64,000 nt of DNA from Tetradesmus obliquus (lineage: Eukaryota > Chlorophyta > Chlorophyceae > Sphaeropleales > Scenedesmaceae), in contig CP126196.1 in assembly GCA_030272155.1 (NCBI GenBank), positions 1,674,001-1,738,000 of the forward strand. Reading direction: 5' to 3'. Within the stretch, counting starts at the first letter, position 1; each line of letters starts with the position of its first letter. The notes under the pieces are model-generated. The model saw nothing but the letters and a program-made list of their open reading frames with translations. It had not been told where the DNA came from and made no database searches. The position numbers and the translations under genes were made by a program. Shown piece after piece: positions 29,973 to 42,200 of this stretch.

Positions 29973-32578
29973 GTTCAGGGATCTGCCCAGGCCGACTACG
30001 TGCCCCCTCTTATCCCCCTTGAGCCTTACGGTGGGTTGCAAGGCATGACTAGCGTAATCAGCATCGTGCATGTGCTGTCTGGCACATGCAGCTGTCACAA
30101 AGTTTGGGGTCCACAGCAGCCCTGCGAACAAAGCCCAGATAGCTGCCTAGTTCTTCTGGATGATCAGCTCGAACACAAAGCAGCACACGTCATGTTCTCC
30201 TTGCAAGTGCAGCCAGCTGCTGTGAAATCGCTGTCAATGCATGCTGGCAGTGTTTGGAGAAGCCAGCTGGTGCAGCGGTTCAATGCATCACCGCAGCCCT
30301 CTTGCATCACTCACCACTCCCACACCATATTTATCGAATTCGCACCTGTCTCATCAGCTACAGCCTGGCTGCCACACCTACTGCTCATCATCCTGCTGCT
30401 GCCATTGCCATTCATCCTTGTGCCTACTTCCTTGTGCTGCCATTGCTGCCTGCCACACCTGCTGTACGCTGCCACCTTATTGTCCTGCCATTTGCTACAT
30501 CCCACCAGGCAAGCCCAGCAACCCCTTTGCGCCCCCTGAGCTGCTGCCGCGGCTGTGCCCCCCTGTGCACATCTGGGGCTGCTCCTACTCCAAGGAAGGC
30601 AGCTTCAGTGGCGCTGACGTCACCCCCCTGCCAGGCAGGCAGCCTGTGGGTGACAGCGAAGTTCACACTGTGAACAACTGGGGTGACTTCGTGCAGGTGG
30701 GCTGCTGCTCAGCAGTGCTGCTGCTGCTGCTGGTGGTGTTGGTGTACAGCAGAGATGCGCCCTTTGAAGCAGCACAGGGCAGTGCTGCTTCTCATTGCAC
30801 AGCTGGTTGTTTTGGCTGCTGCCTCCGCTGCAGCTCCACCAACCTGCACCAACCACATGTACACACGGGTGCTCAAGGCCAGCAAGATATTTCAACATGC
30901 ACAGCCTGCTGAGCTGGTGCCGCTGCACACTGCCGTCCACTGCTGAACCTGCTGCTGCTGCTGCTGCTGCTGCTGCATCTCCCTCATCAACCTGCACACA
31001 CCACAGGCGCTCAAGGCTGGCAAGATCTACATCAACGTGCACAGCCTCAAGTTCCCTCCAGGCCTCATCAGGGGCAACCTGGTGCCAGCTGGTGGCAGCA
31101 GCACAGCCAGCAGCGGCACCAGCTCCCCTGCACCCTCGTCTTCAACCGCAGGAACTTCACAGTCACGCTCACCTTCACCATCAAGTTCCTCAGGAAGTTC
31201 ACCCTCTCCTGCAAGCAGTGTGAGCTCAGCCGAAGATGAGGGTGAGGGTGAGTCACCCTCACCCAGCCCTGCAGCAGGAGGTGCTAGCAGCAGCAGCAGC
31301 ACCAGCAGTGGCACAGCTGCCGGCACGACCTCACCATCACCCAGCCCTGCTGCAGGAAGTGCCAGCAGCACTGCTAACAGCGGTGCAGCTGCCAGCGGTG
31401 CAACTGGCAGTGTGGCTGTAACTGTCTCACCCTCACCAAGCCCTGCTGAGGGAGGTGCTAGCAGCACCAGCAGCAGCGGTGCAACTGCCAGCGATTCAGC
31501 TGGCAGCACAACCTCACCGTCACCAAGCCCTGCTGCAGCAGGTGCCAGCAGCACTGCTAGCAGCGGTGCAGCTGCCAGCGGCTCGATTGCGGCTTCATCA
31601 CCCTCACCCAGCCCTGCCGCAGGAGGTGCCAACAGCACCAGCAGTGCTTTAACTGCCAGCACCACCTCACCCTCACCAAGCCCTGCTGCAGGAGGTGCTA
31701 GCAGCAGCAGCAGCGGCGCATTAACCGCCAGCACCACCTCACCCTCTCCCAGCCCTGCTGCAGGAGGCTCCAGCAGCGGCAGCACCGGCGGCACCACTGC
31801 CAGCGGCAGTACCAGCAGCGGTACAACTGGCAGCGGCGCAACTGCCAGCACCACCTCACCTTCACCAAGCCCTGCTGCAGGCGGTGCTAGCAGCAGCGGA
31901 GCCACGAGTGGAGGTGCAGCATTCAGCGGTGGTGCAGCCAACACAACCGGCACTAGCGGTGCTACAGGCGGCACCACTGGCTCAACTGGCACGAGCGGCG
32001 GCAGTGGCACAACTGCTGGTACAGCTGGCAGCAGCGGCACGTCTGGTGCACTCACATCATCTGGAACTGGAGCTGGTACCAGCGGCACAACTGGTGGAGC
32101 AACCACATCTGGTGGTGCAGCTGGCATCAGCGGCACATCAGGTGGTGCTACCAGTGGTGCAAACACAGCTGGTGCAGCTGGCAGCAGCGGCTCGACTGGT
32201 GGCAACACCGGAAGCACCTCTGGTGCAGCCGGCACTGGCGGCGCTGCTGGCAACAGCGGCAGCACTGGTGCTGGTGCTACGTCTGGTGCTGGGACCAATG
32301 CTGGCGGTGCAACTCTCGCCGGCACAGGCACCTCAGGCAACACCACCACCACTGCTGGCACTACAGGCCGTGCCGCTGCGTCTGGCAGTACCGGCGCTGG
32401 CACGACTGGTGGCAGCGGCACAACTGGTGGTGCAACTGGTGGTGCTGGTGGTGGTGCATCCAATGCCACGTCTACTGCAGGTGCCAGTGCAGGCCCTAGC
32501 GGCAGCGGCACCAGCACTGAGACAGACACTGAGGGTGATGCAGAGGCTGGTGCAGGCGCAACTGCGCAGACCGGCTGA
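28434..32578 (+). CDS. Secreted CHRD-domain protein with Ser-Pro repeats, 5 exons
   Basis: Exons 28434-28647, 29229-29359, 29979-30030, 30509-30696 and 31007-32578 join in phase to 718 residues. Residues 1-22 form a signal peptide (LLCLLVALLACSATQATA). The next exons match the CHRD fold: GTFEMTLDEGGQKASWKL, then DVPHYIASHLHS, then a closing KAGKIYINVHS...PGLIRGNL, equivalent to the 'YVNVHT..PGGEIRGQ' end of CHRD domains. The domain carries a Pro/Cys-containing insert (PPELLPRLCPPVHIWGC). The last exon encodes about 500 residues of low complexity: eight copies of [ST]SPSPSPA separated by Gly/Ala/Ser/Thr, then a TSG/TGG-rich tail. Alternating Ser-Pro is typical of O-glycosylated, hydroxyproline-rich algal wall proteins, so an extracellular matrix location is likely. 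Ligand and function are unknown. Confidence 0.85.
29154..29225 (+). repeat. (CTG)24 tract immediately before an acceptor
   Basis: Twenty-four pure CTG units run straight into CAG|GCGTGCC, the acceptor of exon 2 of the CHRD gene. A shorter (CTG)n at 29942-29971 stands in the same relation to exon 3. Confidence 0.92.
30850..30920 (+). repeat. Upstream copy of the last CHRD-gene exon start
   Basis: GTGCTCAAGGCCAGCAAGAT..AACATGCACAGCCT (about 30867-30905) copies the true exon 5 start GCGCTCAAGGCTGGCAAGAT..AACGTGCACAGCCT at 31007. Here no AG immediately precedes the copy, so it is unlikely to be spliced. Confidence 0.75.
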
Positions 32579-34235
32579 TTCGGTTAATGGCAGGTGTGTG
32601 CAAGGCTTGAGTACGAGGTCTGCATTGATGTTGATTAGTGCATGATGATGATGGTTTTGAGTTGGACGGGTGGCTTTGGTGCATGGGTGTCGTGAGCAGC
32701 TGCACTGTCAACAGCAGTGGCCAGCTGCCGGGTACCAGCTGCAGCATCTGCTCAGTCGAAACGCCTGTAATATTTCGCCTTTCTCATACCTGCAGCTGGC
32801 GCAACGGCAGCTTGGGACGATCTGTGGTTGCGCTTTGAGCTGCGGCCGAACCCGTGGCTGGGGTATTCTTTGGTTGCAGTGTTTGCCGTTGCCGCTATAG
32901 TTGCACAATCAATGAGCACTTTGAGTTGTGAGTGGAGCCTCCTGCAGCTGAGGCGGCAGTTGGCCGTTTGCTTGGCACCGGCCTGGCCTGGCTCTTCAAA
33001 CAGATATGGGCTTGCTGCATCTTTTCAATTGGGCGTTTGCCTGGCTTGCCCGCATGTTGCAGCGCCAGGTGCTGCTGCTGATGTGCTTGTTGGCTCTCAT
33101 ACCTGTGCTGCCCACAGGTCTTCACGGCGCAACGGTGTGCCAGAATGTTGCGCATTGATTGCTCATGGCTTGATTGTCGAGTTGCTTGTCACTGTTAAGA
33201 GTTGCCGTTGTCGAGTTGCAGTTGTCATACTACACAGCCGCAGCACAACAGTGTTCAGTGCGGGGGCATCACACTACGTTGCCTGCACAGAATAAGTGGC
33301 GGCTGTGCTAGTACCTCATGAGATGTGGGCATAGTTGCAGCCTGGACCTTCTATTTCAAGGAGTGCTGGCGAAGCTGCAGCTGTGGTCAAGGACAGCTGG
33401 ATGTGATGGGCATGTTCACCGCCGTCGCGTGGCTTGTCAGGCACGGCAGCGCCTGTTATAGCACATTAGCTGATGTGAAGCGTTTAGCAAGCTGCCTTTG
33501 CTCTGTAACAGTTGGAGGGGAGGTGATGAGGTCTCAGGTCTCGTAATATGGTGTGGGCAATCTGCTGCACCGATGAGCAACATCAAGAATTGCAGGTCAA
33601 CACAAAGACAGAGACTATTCGCACACTCATGTTTACAGAATGCCGCGCAATACTTCTGCAACTACGTTGCCGCAATATGCTGAAACATTCGTCACTGACA
33701 GGTTGACAGCTGGCCACATTCAATTTCAGTGGCCTCTGGCTGTCAACAGGCAGCCACCTTCTGATCAACGCAGATCACATACATGCACACAGGGTGAGGC
33801 ACCTAGGTGCACCTGGGTGTATGTAGTGCACACATGCGCATTCTCGAACATGACACGCAACTCCGACTTGCATACAACAGCGTGTGCTTGCCGGCACAGA
33901 GATGCCCGCCTATCAAAAATGCAGTGCAGCTGCGCCTTGAGTGCACCGCAGAACAAGCAGTGAACTATATAGCTCCGCTGTTGCAGATGCTGCAGCAAAG
34001 ACAGCTCATGCAGCATCCGATGCAAGACACAAACACCGCTGATTACGACTGCGCGCGCAAATGCACTGCATCGCCCGAGGAGTGCTGGATCACGTTGCAC
34101 ATACAGTTGCACACAAACGTTGCACACAAACACATACATTTCTTCTGTTCTTGGTAATTGTCGCTGCAACCACTTGACCCCACGCTCAAAACCCTCACAC
34201 CTCGCACCAGCCGCCCCCACCACCCCCACACCCGC
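32579..34235. other. Convergent intergenic region
   Basis: 1.66 kb between the 3' ends of the CHRD gene (+) and LeuRS (-). It should contain both 3' untranslated regions. I see no further gene and no strong repeat. I found no TGTAA on the minus strand close to the LeuRS stop. Confidence 0.5.
32766..32770 (+). terminator. Candidate TGTAA poly(A) signal of the CHRD gene
   Basis: First TGTAA after the stop codon, 188 bases downstream, on the coding strand. Confidence 0.4.
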
Positions 34236-37200
34236 CTAGCTCGCCACACCCACTGCTGCTGCTGCTGGCGCTCCTGCGGTGAAGTGGATGTGCGGCGTGC
34301 CCGGCCCTGCTGCTGCTGCTGCTGCCGGCGCGTCTGCTGCTGCTGCGCTGCTGATCTGCAGGCCTTCTAGGTTGAGGCTGCGCAGCAGGTAGGGCAGGTT
34401 GTCGCGCAGCAGCTGCGCCTCGTCAAATGGCAGCTTCACATCAAGCACCTGCGGCAGGCGGATACACATCAGCAGCACAGACACATGATGCATGTGCTTC
34501 ATAAGACCCCCGATACGATTTGTTTGTGCTGACCTCCGACATTAGTACTTGGTCAGCACCCTGAGGCATACGGCGCATCAATGCGGTCGCAGGTGCCTGC
34601 ATGTTGCGCTCAAGGAGCAGTCACAGCAGCACACATATGAGAGCTGAGCATGCGCGGATGGACGTCGCTCCACTACATCAATTTCAGCTGCGCGCGCTGC
34701 GCACCTGCTTGCCGCCCTTGAGCGCCTCGTCCATCTTGTACCACACAGCCCCCACCCTTTGCAGATTATTGTCATAGTGACTATTTGTGACACATAACAC
34801 ATAACAAGCAACATGTAACAAAACAAATGGCGACTGCGCACCTGTTTGCCGCCCTTGAGCGCCTCGTCCATCTTGTAGCGTGCAAAGGGCATGGCCAGCT
34901 GCTTCAGCTGCTTCTCATTCAGGTCGGCATCGCCGGCAGCCTTGACAGCGTCCAGCACCGCCGGCACCGTGTCAGCAGCAAAGCTGTTGGCGGCAGCATC
35001 GTACTTGGCCTGCAACAAAAAGGTGCGAGTGCAGGCACGCGAGCGATGAGTTGCGACTTCGCGCGTGAGCATGTACAACCACAAGAGGTTGAAAGCACTC
35101 TCACGTGCACAGCGTTCAGCACCGCCAACACCATGTCAGCAGCAAAGCTATTGGCGGCAGCGTCATGCTTGGCCTGCAGTGCAATGCAGTTTGCAGGCGA
35201 GGGAGCGGAGTTGGCGTGCAAACAAGCCCGAAGAACACAAGACGAGCTGAGAGAGCAGCCACAGGTGCTGAAGAAAGCAGGAGGCGCGCTTGCTAAACAG
35301 ATGTACACACCCGCTCTCCGTTCCAAAGACAGCGGCGTGTGTGGCTGTTGAGAAACGTGTTCAAATGCTGCAGCACCAGCACAGCACAGCCCAGCCAGCC
35401 TGGTCAATGCTCAGCTGATGGCCGCCACACTTGGAAGAGCCCAGCAACATATGCACGGCGCATGCACGCACCTGATTTCTGCTGCAGCACTTGCGGACAC
35501 AAATAACACAGCGACATAGATGGGGCGTACAGCATGCGAGAGGAAACCGTATTGCAAGTGGAGACCATACCCACCTTCACATGGCCGTCTCTCACCTGCA
35601 GTGCGTCAGCACAACGGACAGGACGTAACACACATAACACACAACCACAAGGAAGTAACACATATGACGCATGTAACATGTTATAACATGCCTCACCTGC
35701 AGCGCGTGCAGCACGGCTTCCTGCCAACCCACGAAGCGCTCGCTGACCCACACCTGCCCGTGTGTGATCTTGGGTGGCGGCGGCTCGTCTGCCTTCTTCT
35801 TCTTGGGCGGCGCCTCAGCCTTGGCAATGAGCTTGCGCATGGAGGGGATCATGTCTGCGGCAGGTGCAGATGATGAAGTGAGACTGAAAGAAAAGAACTT
35901 TTGAAAGCACCGGAAGAAGTTGTTTTACAATGTTGACGCTGCAACTGTGTACGGTAAGTGGGTGGACGTGGACAGGTGCAGGCGGGCACTTACGGATGCG
36001 CTGTCTGACCGACCACGACAGTCACCGCATGGCGAGTGCCTACATTCCCTGACTCCAACTCCTCCTCAAAACACAAATCTCCAAGGACCAACACACATAC
36101 CTATGAACAGGACACCAGCATTGAAAGCGCACAGGCTTAGAAGTACACTCACCCTCAATGTACTGCGCTGCCCGCTGCATGATGAAGTCCGGCTCTGCTG
36201 CTGTGGGCCACCCCGCGCGCAGCACGCTGCCCTGCCGCGTCAGCAGCACGCTCCACACGTGCTCGCTGGTGTGCGGCGTGATGGGGGCCAGCAGCAGGCA
36301 GGACAGCTCCATGTAGCGCAGAGCTAGGCCGCGGTTCATGCCCTCTGGGCCGCACGCAAACCTGTTGAACAGCAGGCAGACGAGCAGCAGAGGCGTGTGA
36401 AGCAGTGCAGGCAGGACAGCTGCATGCAGCGCAGCGTTAGGCCGCGGTTCATGCCCTCTTGGCCGCACGCAAACCTGTTGAACAGCAGGCAGACAAACAG
36501 CCGAGGCGTGTGAAGCAGTGCAGGCAGGACAGCTGCATGTGGTGCAGCACCAGGCCGCGGTTCATGCCCTCTGGGCCGCACGCAAACCTGTTTGAGAGCA
36601 AGCAGACAAGCAAGCAGCGAAGGCGTGTGAAGCAGTGCAGGCAGGATAGTTGTATGTAGCGCAGCGTCAGGCCGCGGTTCATGCCCTCAGGACCGCACGC
36701 AAACCTGTGGCCAGGCAGACAAAACAGAAAGGAAGAGGGGTCAAATAGGTGTCTTCAGGATGTACAGGCAGACAGCAGAATCGGCGGCAGGGGGTGCACA
36801 CAGTGGGTTGCACCTCTGCACACGCGGCGGCGGCGCTTTAAGAAATGACACACAAGCCCACTCATTGTCGAACCTAAACCTGCAAAGCTGCTTGTTTGAG
36901 CTGATCTTCGTTGGCCAAAGGCAGTGTTGAAACTCGGCACACACGCGCCCTCACACACATGCTCTGGCCCGTGCTGCAAATAACAACAAAATGCCGCACC
37001 TGTACACGTCGCGTGCGTTGCCCAGGTCATAGCCCGCACACTTGAGGGCCTCCCTGAACAGCAGCTTGTCGTATGCCTCCTTTGACCTGAAGACCGCGAT
37101 GTTGAGCTCGTTCTCAAACACGCGGTCGTGCATGGTGGCGGGGGGACCATCGCGCAGGCCTGGATGATTACATGCACGCAACGCAGCACAGCAGAGGAAG

Positions 37201-38375
37201 GCAGCAAGACATGGTGAGTTTTGAGAACAAAAGAGCGCCCTTTTTGCAGAGCTCGATGCAAGCAGCGACAAACACAACAACCAAATGACATAGCGCAGCC
37301 AAAGACCACGACAGCGAGAGCTGTGACACGCATAAGCAACATGGCATGCACATACAGCCAACAAGCACACATGATACACACCAATTCGTCATCAGAAACA
37401 CCTGAGCCACGCACCTGCCTCAGGCCCAAGCATCTTCTCCATCAAGGCCAGCATCCTGGTCCGCCACAGTTGCCATGCCAACAGCCAAACCCAGACATAC
37501 CGCATGTGTGCCAAACCCAGCAAGTATGGCACCCACAGCTGCAAGTGATGTGTGTGTGCCGGCCCAATGCTGGCACACACTGTCTGATGTCCATCAGCCT
37601 GGGCAGGCCAGCGATGCTGTGCAGCTGCTGTGTGGGCATGCCCCTGGCAATAATCATCAAGAACAACTAAACCACGCACCCGCCTCAGGCCCCAGCATCT
37701 CCTCCATCCAGGCCAGCTCCTTGGTCAGCCTCAGAATGGCTGCGTTGGCGGTGGACGTCTCAAAGTTGGCATCGTCCATGCCGTCACCAGCGTCAGCCAG
37801 CGCCCAGCGCATCGCATCTGCGCTGTACTCGGCAATGGCCTGAGCCGATACATTTGGCAGGCGAGCAGGCACAACATTGTGTGAGTGTGCGAGTGTTGAG
37901 TGCGCATTTGTGTAGACGATGCAAGACGCATGCCGACACCAGCGTCAGCCAGCGTCGATCCGCATCGCATCTGCGCTATACACCGCGACGGCAAAGCACG
38001 AAGCAGGCAGGCAGGCAACCATGCACAATGGGCTTGATTAAGATGGTATACAGCTGTATAGAGGTCAACATGCTGAAACCGCACTGCAACAATTACACAC
38101 GCCAGACCGTAGCTGCCGTCAGAGCTGCAAAACAGTAGCCGCAGCACGAAAGCAGCAGCATCTACCACCACACGCCCGCAAACATATCAACACATCCGCA
38201 CCTCTGACAGCGTCTTGAAGTTGCCGGTGCTCTTGCTCATCTTCTCGCTGTTGAGCAGCAGGTGGCCGTTGCAGCGGAAGCCTTTTGGGTTGTTCTCGCC
38301 GCCTGGCCAGATGGCGGTGTGGTTGTACAGAGAGAAGGTGAGGTGGTTCTGGATCAGGTCCTTGCCTGCAGGGGT

Positions 38376-38438
<63 letters not shown>

Positions 38439-39247
38439 GGTTTGTCATACGTTGCATGCAGCAGTTGTTTATGAAAAGGTGAGGTGGTTCCAAATCGTCC
38501 TCCAACAAATAATGTATGTGACTGCCTTTTTTGCTTGTGCCTTGTCCCCTCTGCGCACCTGACACGCGCAGGTTGGAGGGGTACCAGAACTCCAACATGC
38601 AGGCAGTGTACTGAACATTGCCACCATTGAGAGGATGGATGTGAGTGCCTGTTGTGCCTGTGCCTTATCCCCTCTGCGCACCTGACACGCGCAGGTCGAA
38701 GGGGTACCAGAACTCAAACTCAGCGCGCATCTTGCGCAGAGTGTCCTCGGGGATGGCACAGCCAGGCGGGTATGGCCTGCACACAGGTTGGGATGCAGAC
38801 GAACGGGTCAAAGGCGAAGCCAAGAAGACGGATGTACGCAAGCCAATGCTTGGCAGCGAGGTGGCAGCCCGCAGTGCCGCCCGCCCGTCAGGCAGCCACA
38901 GCTGTGCACACACCCAGGAACGTATTACTGTAACAATCCCATAACTTCCCTAAACAGCAGGGTTTAAAAAGTGTTACATTGTTACATATCGCTCACCCCT
39001 GCAGGAAGAGGTAGTCCCACACCTCGTTGGTGAGGTGCTCCGGCTTAATTTCTCCGATGCTCTGGCCGTACATGTCGCCATTCTGTTACGTGGCGGAGTG
39101 AAATGTACAGAGCAGGGGCAGGGAGCAGGGCTGTCAGCATGCGTGCTGTGTTGCTGCACGATCACAGCACCCGTGATGCACCAGACTTGTTACAATGCTC
39201 TGGCCGTACATGTCGCCATTCTGTGTGGTGGTCAGCACCATGAAAGC

Positions 39248-39295
<48 letters not shown>

Positions 39296-42200
39296 GCGGC
39301 GGCGGCAGCAGCGGATACAAGGGTGTCAGCATGCATGCTGTTGACATTACGAAGGACTTGCTGCAATGAAACATTGCTGGCGAGAGCCAAAGCTGGTGCC
39401 AAACAAGCACCACACAGAACGAGTCAAGCACTGCTGGGGTTGCAGGGCGTGCAGGCGGGTGTGGATTTGTATGTTTGCTGTGAGCATGTGGCCCCCTCAA
39501 AGTGGCGCGGACCGCGACAGGCAGTGCATGCGCGCCTTGGTATGAGGCTGTGCTGTGTGCAGGCGCTAGTCACGCGCCGACCAGGGGGCAGGCTGGCGCG
39601 CCGGCTTAATGCGCTGCAGGATTGTGCATCATATGCAGGGCAGTGGCTGTCAAGCAAGCAAGCGCAGTGCTTGCCGGTCTCATCAAAAGTGTCCCTCTTG
39701 CTCCTCGCGGGTTAGTACAGCACATCACCACAGAAGGCGTGCTCTCTGGCATAGTGAAAGACTTGGCATGCAAGAACACCGGTTGTGTACACTGCCATCA
39801 CCCCACATATCTGCAGGTAGTGTGCCACGGTGTAGTAGGCCATGTAGATGGTGGAGTGACCCAAACACACAATGGCACGATACAAGTTGACATCAAAGTA
39901 ATCAATACATAGCCCGCCCCTCCCACCTGCAGGTAGTGTGCCACGGTGTAGTAAGCCATGTAGATGGTGGAGTCGCTGAGCGACTCGATGAGGTACTGCT
40001 CGTCCCAGGGCAGCCGCGTGCCCAGCCCAAAGCTGCGGCTGCACGCCCACTGCTGCAGCCAGCCTGCGGCGCAATAGGCAGACGGGTCGACAGATGACGG
40101 ATTGAAATCAGCGAGGTGGCATAAAAGCAAATTGCAGAAGGGGTGGGGGCCCACTGCTGCGGCCAGCCTGCGGGTGCATGCGAGTAAGGCAGCGGGTGAG
40201 TTAAGCTGGGAGCAGCAAGCATGGCGATATACGTGCGCAAACCTTATGCGATACGAGCACAAGTGATGGCAGCATACGTGCAGAGGGAAGGCAGCACCAA
40301 CTGGTCAAGAGCAGCTACCAATGCCCTTGGTATCGGCTCACGACCAGCTGACACTGCTTTTTCTCAGCTGCAGCCGTATCCGACCATAACCATGCCTGCT
40401 GACCAGAACCATGCCTGCTGTAATAACAAACTAAACATGGCACGCTGTGACGATGTGGGGCCGACAGGTTGCTGCAGGCATCATGCAGCACAGCAGTGCG
40501 AAGGATCGGTGCACTGCTGCCGTAGCCAGCAGCCGTTAAGATCAGCCACGCGCTCTCGCACAAACCCTTAGACAGCCGCGCACTGCACACGCAGCGGCCA
40601 CCTTACACGAAGTGCTTGTTTGCTCACACCCAACACGCTGCACAGCCTGATGCAGCCAGCAGTCTGCAGCACCATGTATGTCCATGTACTTCCCCTGAGT
40701 ATACCACAAGGTGTACTGTATACGTTTACCCTGATCCCAACATAATTCTGCTTGATTCTTCAAGACCCAAAAATAACAACAAAAATAACGTATTATTGCA
40801 TATTGCGCTCACCCAGGCAGTGCCTGAAGCCGTTCTTGGCCTCCTCACTGTAGCACTCCATGGCCTCCAGGGCTGCCAGCGTGGCAGCCTGCCACGCAGC
40901 CTCACCGTACACCAGGTACCACTGGTCGGTCAGCGCCACCACACACTCGTCACCGCTGCGGGACATGACCTGTGACAACAACACAGATATTGACAGGGAT
41001 AACAGCACGCGGCACGCATGTGAGCAGGTTGTCCAACATCGTGCATCATCAGGGGTACCACTGGTCGGTCAGCGCCACCACGCACTCGTCACCGCTGCGT
41101 GACATGACCTGCAAAACATGATGATCAAAGGCATGCGGCATGCACGTCAGCCAACCGACACATTGTACAAGGAATAAGGGAGTCGGAGCAATGATTGGTC
41201 AGCGCCACCACGCATTCGTCACCGCTATGGCTCGTTACATGTACACAACACAAAGATTGAAGGTATGTAGCATGCGCGTGAGCAGGTTGTGTGGTCTGCA
41301 GGAAGACAGGGATGTGCTGGCCTACAGCAGCGCATGGCCATGCGCCAGCATGGCCTCCTTGATCATGGAGGCTGCTGCTGCTGCTGCCAAACCAGTGACA
41401 CAGCCACATGCAGCCGGCTCACCATCTTCTCAGGCTCGCTGTAGGGCAGTGCGTGGCCGTCCGCCATCATGGCCTCCTTGATGATGGGCTTCACCTCGCT
41501 GACCTTGCGCCCCGCATAGGGGCCCACCTTCATCACGCCATCAGTGAAGCCCTGCAGCAAACAAACAGAAAGGAAAGAGATGAGAGAATTGCGTGGTGTC
41601 GGTGAGGGCGTTGAGGGCAAGCAGGGCGTGGTTGTGTGCGGAGGTCTTGTGCCGCAGCAAGGCACAGATGTGTGTTTGGTGGGAGGCGGCAGGAGTGTGC
41701 AGGGTGGTACAGCTCGTCAAGCAATGGGCGTTGCCGTGTGACTGATGTTGCACTTGCTTAGAAGTCTACTGTGTTGTGTTGCTGTGTGATGTGTGACACA
41801 TACAGGGCAAGGCTGGCAGTGCAGGGGCCAGCCCAGCCAGACAAGTGCCGCTGGGGGGTGATGTGCGCAGAACCATAGTCACGCGCCGACCACGGGGTAG
41901 GCTGGCGCGCCGGCTTAATTGGCTGCGCTGGAGTCGTGCTGTGCATGCTTTGCATGGCGTGCAAAACAGTGTATGCGGAGTATATTATGCAGTACAGTAT
42001 ATATATGCAGGTACACAAGAGAGCAGCTGGATGCACCTGCTGGAGGTTGCCATGCGCTGTGCATGCTTCATGTGCATGCTTCATGTGCTGCAGCGCCGAG
42101 TCATGACAGCAGCTGCATGTGGGTGCAAGCAGCGATCGCAACAGTGGCATGTAGTGGCACATGAACGTGACAAATGGATGGTGGTTTGTTTCGTGTAAGA

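Noticed and set aside
31027-32529. 500-codon minus-strand frame, Pro/Val/Ala-rich
   Set aside because: Exact antisense shadow of the repetitive CHRD tail (Gly/Ser/Thr codons read backwards).
36449-36682. Repeated protein [12 protein letters not shown]...[11 protein letters not shown] as a repeat-containing gene
   Set aside because: It is read-through of tandem copies of a LeuRS acceptor; the intervening residues have no family match.
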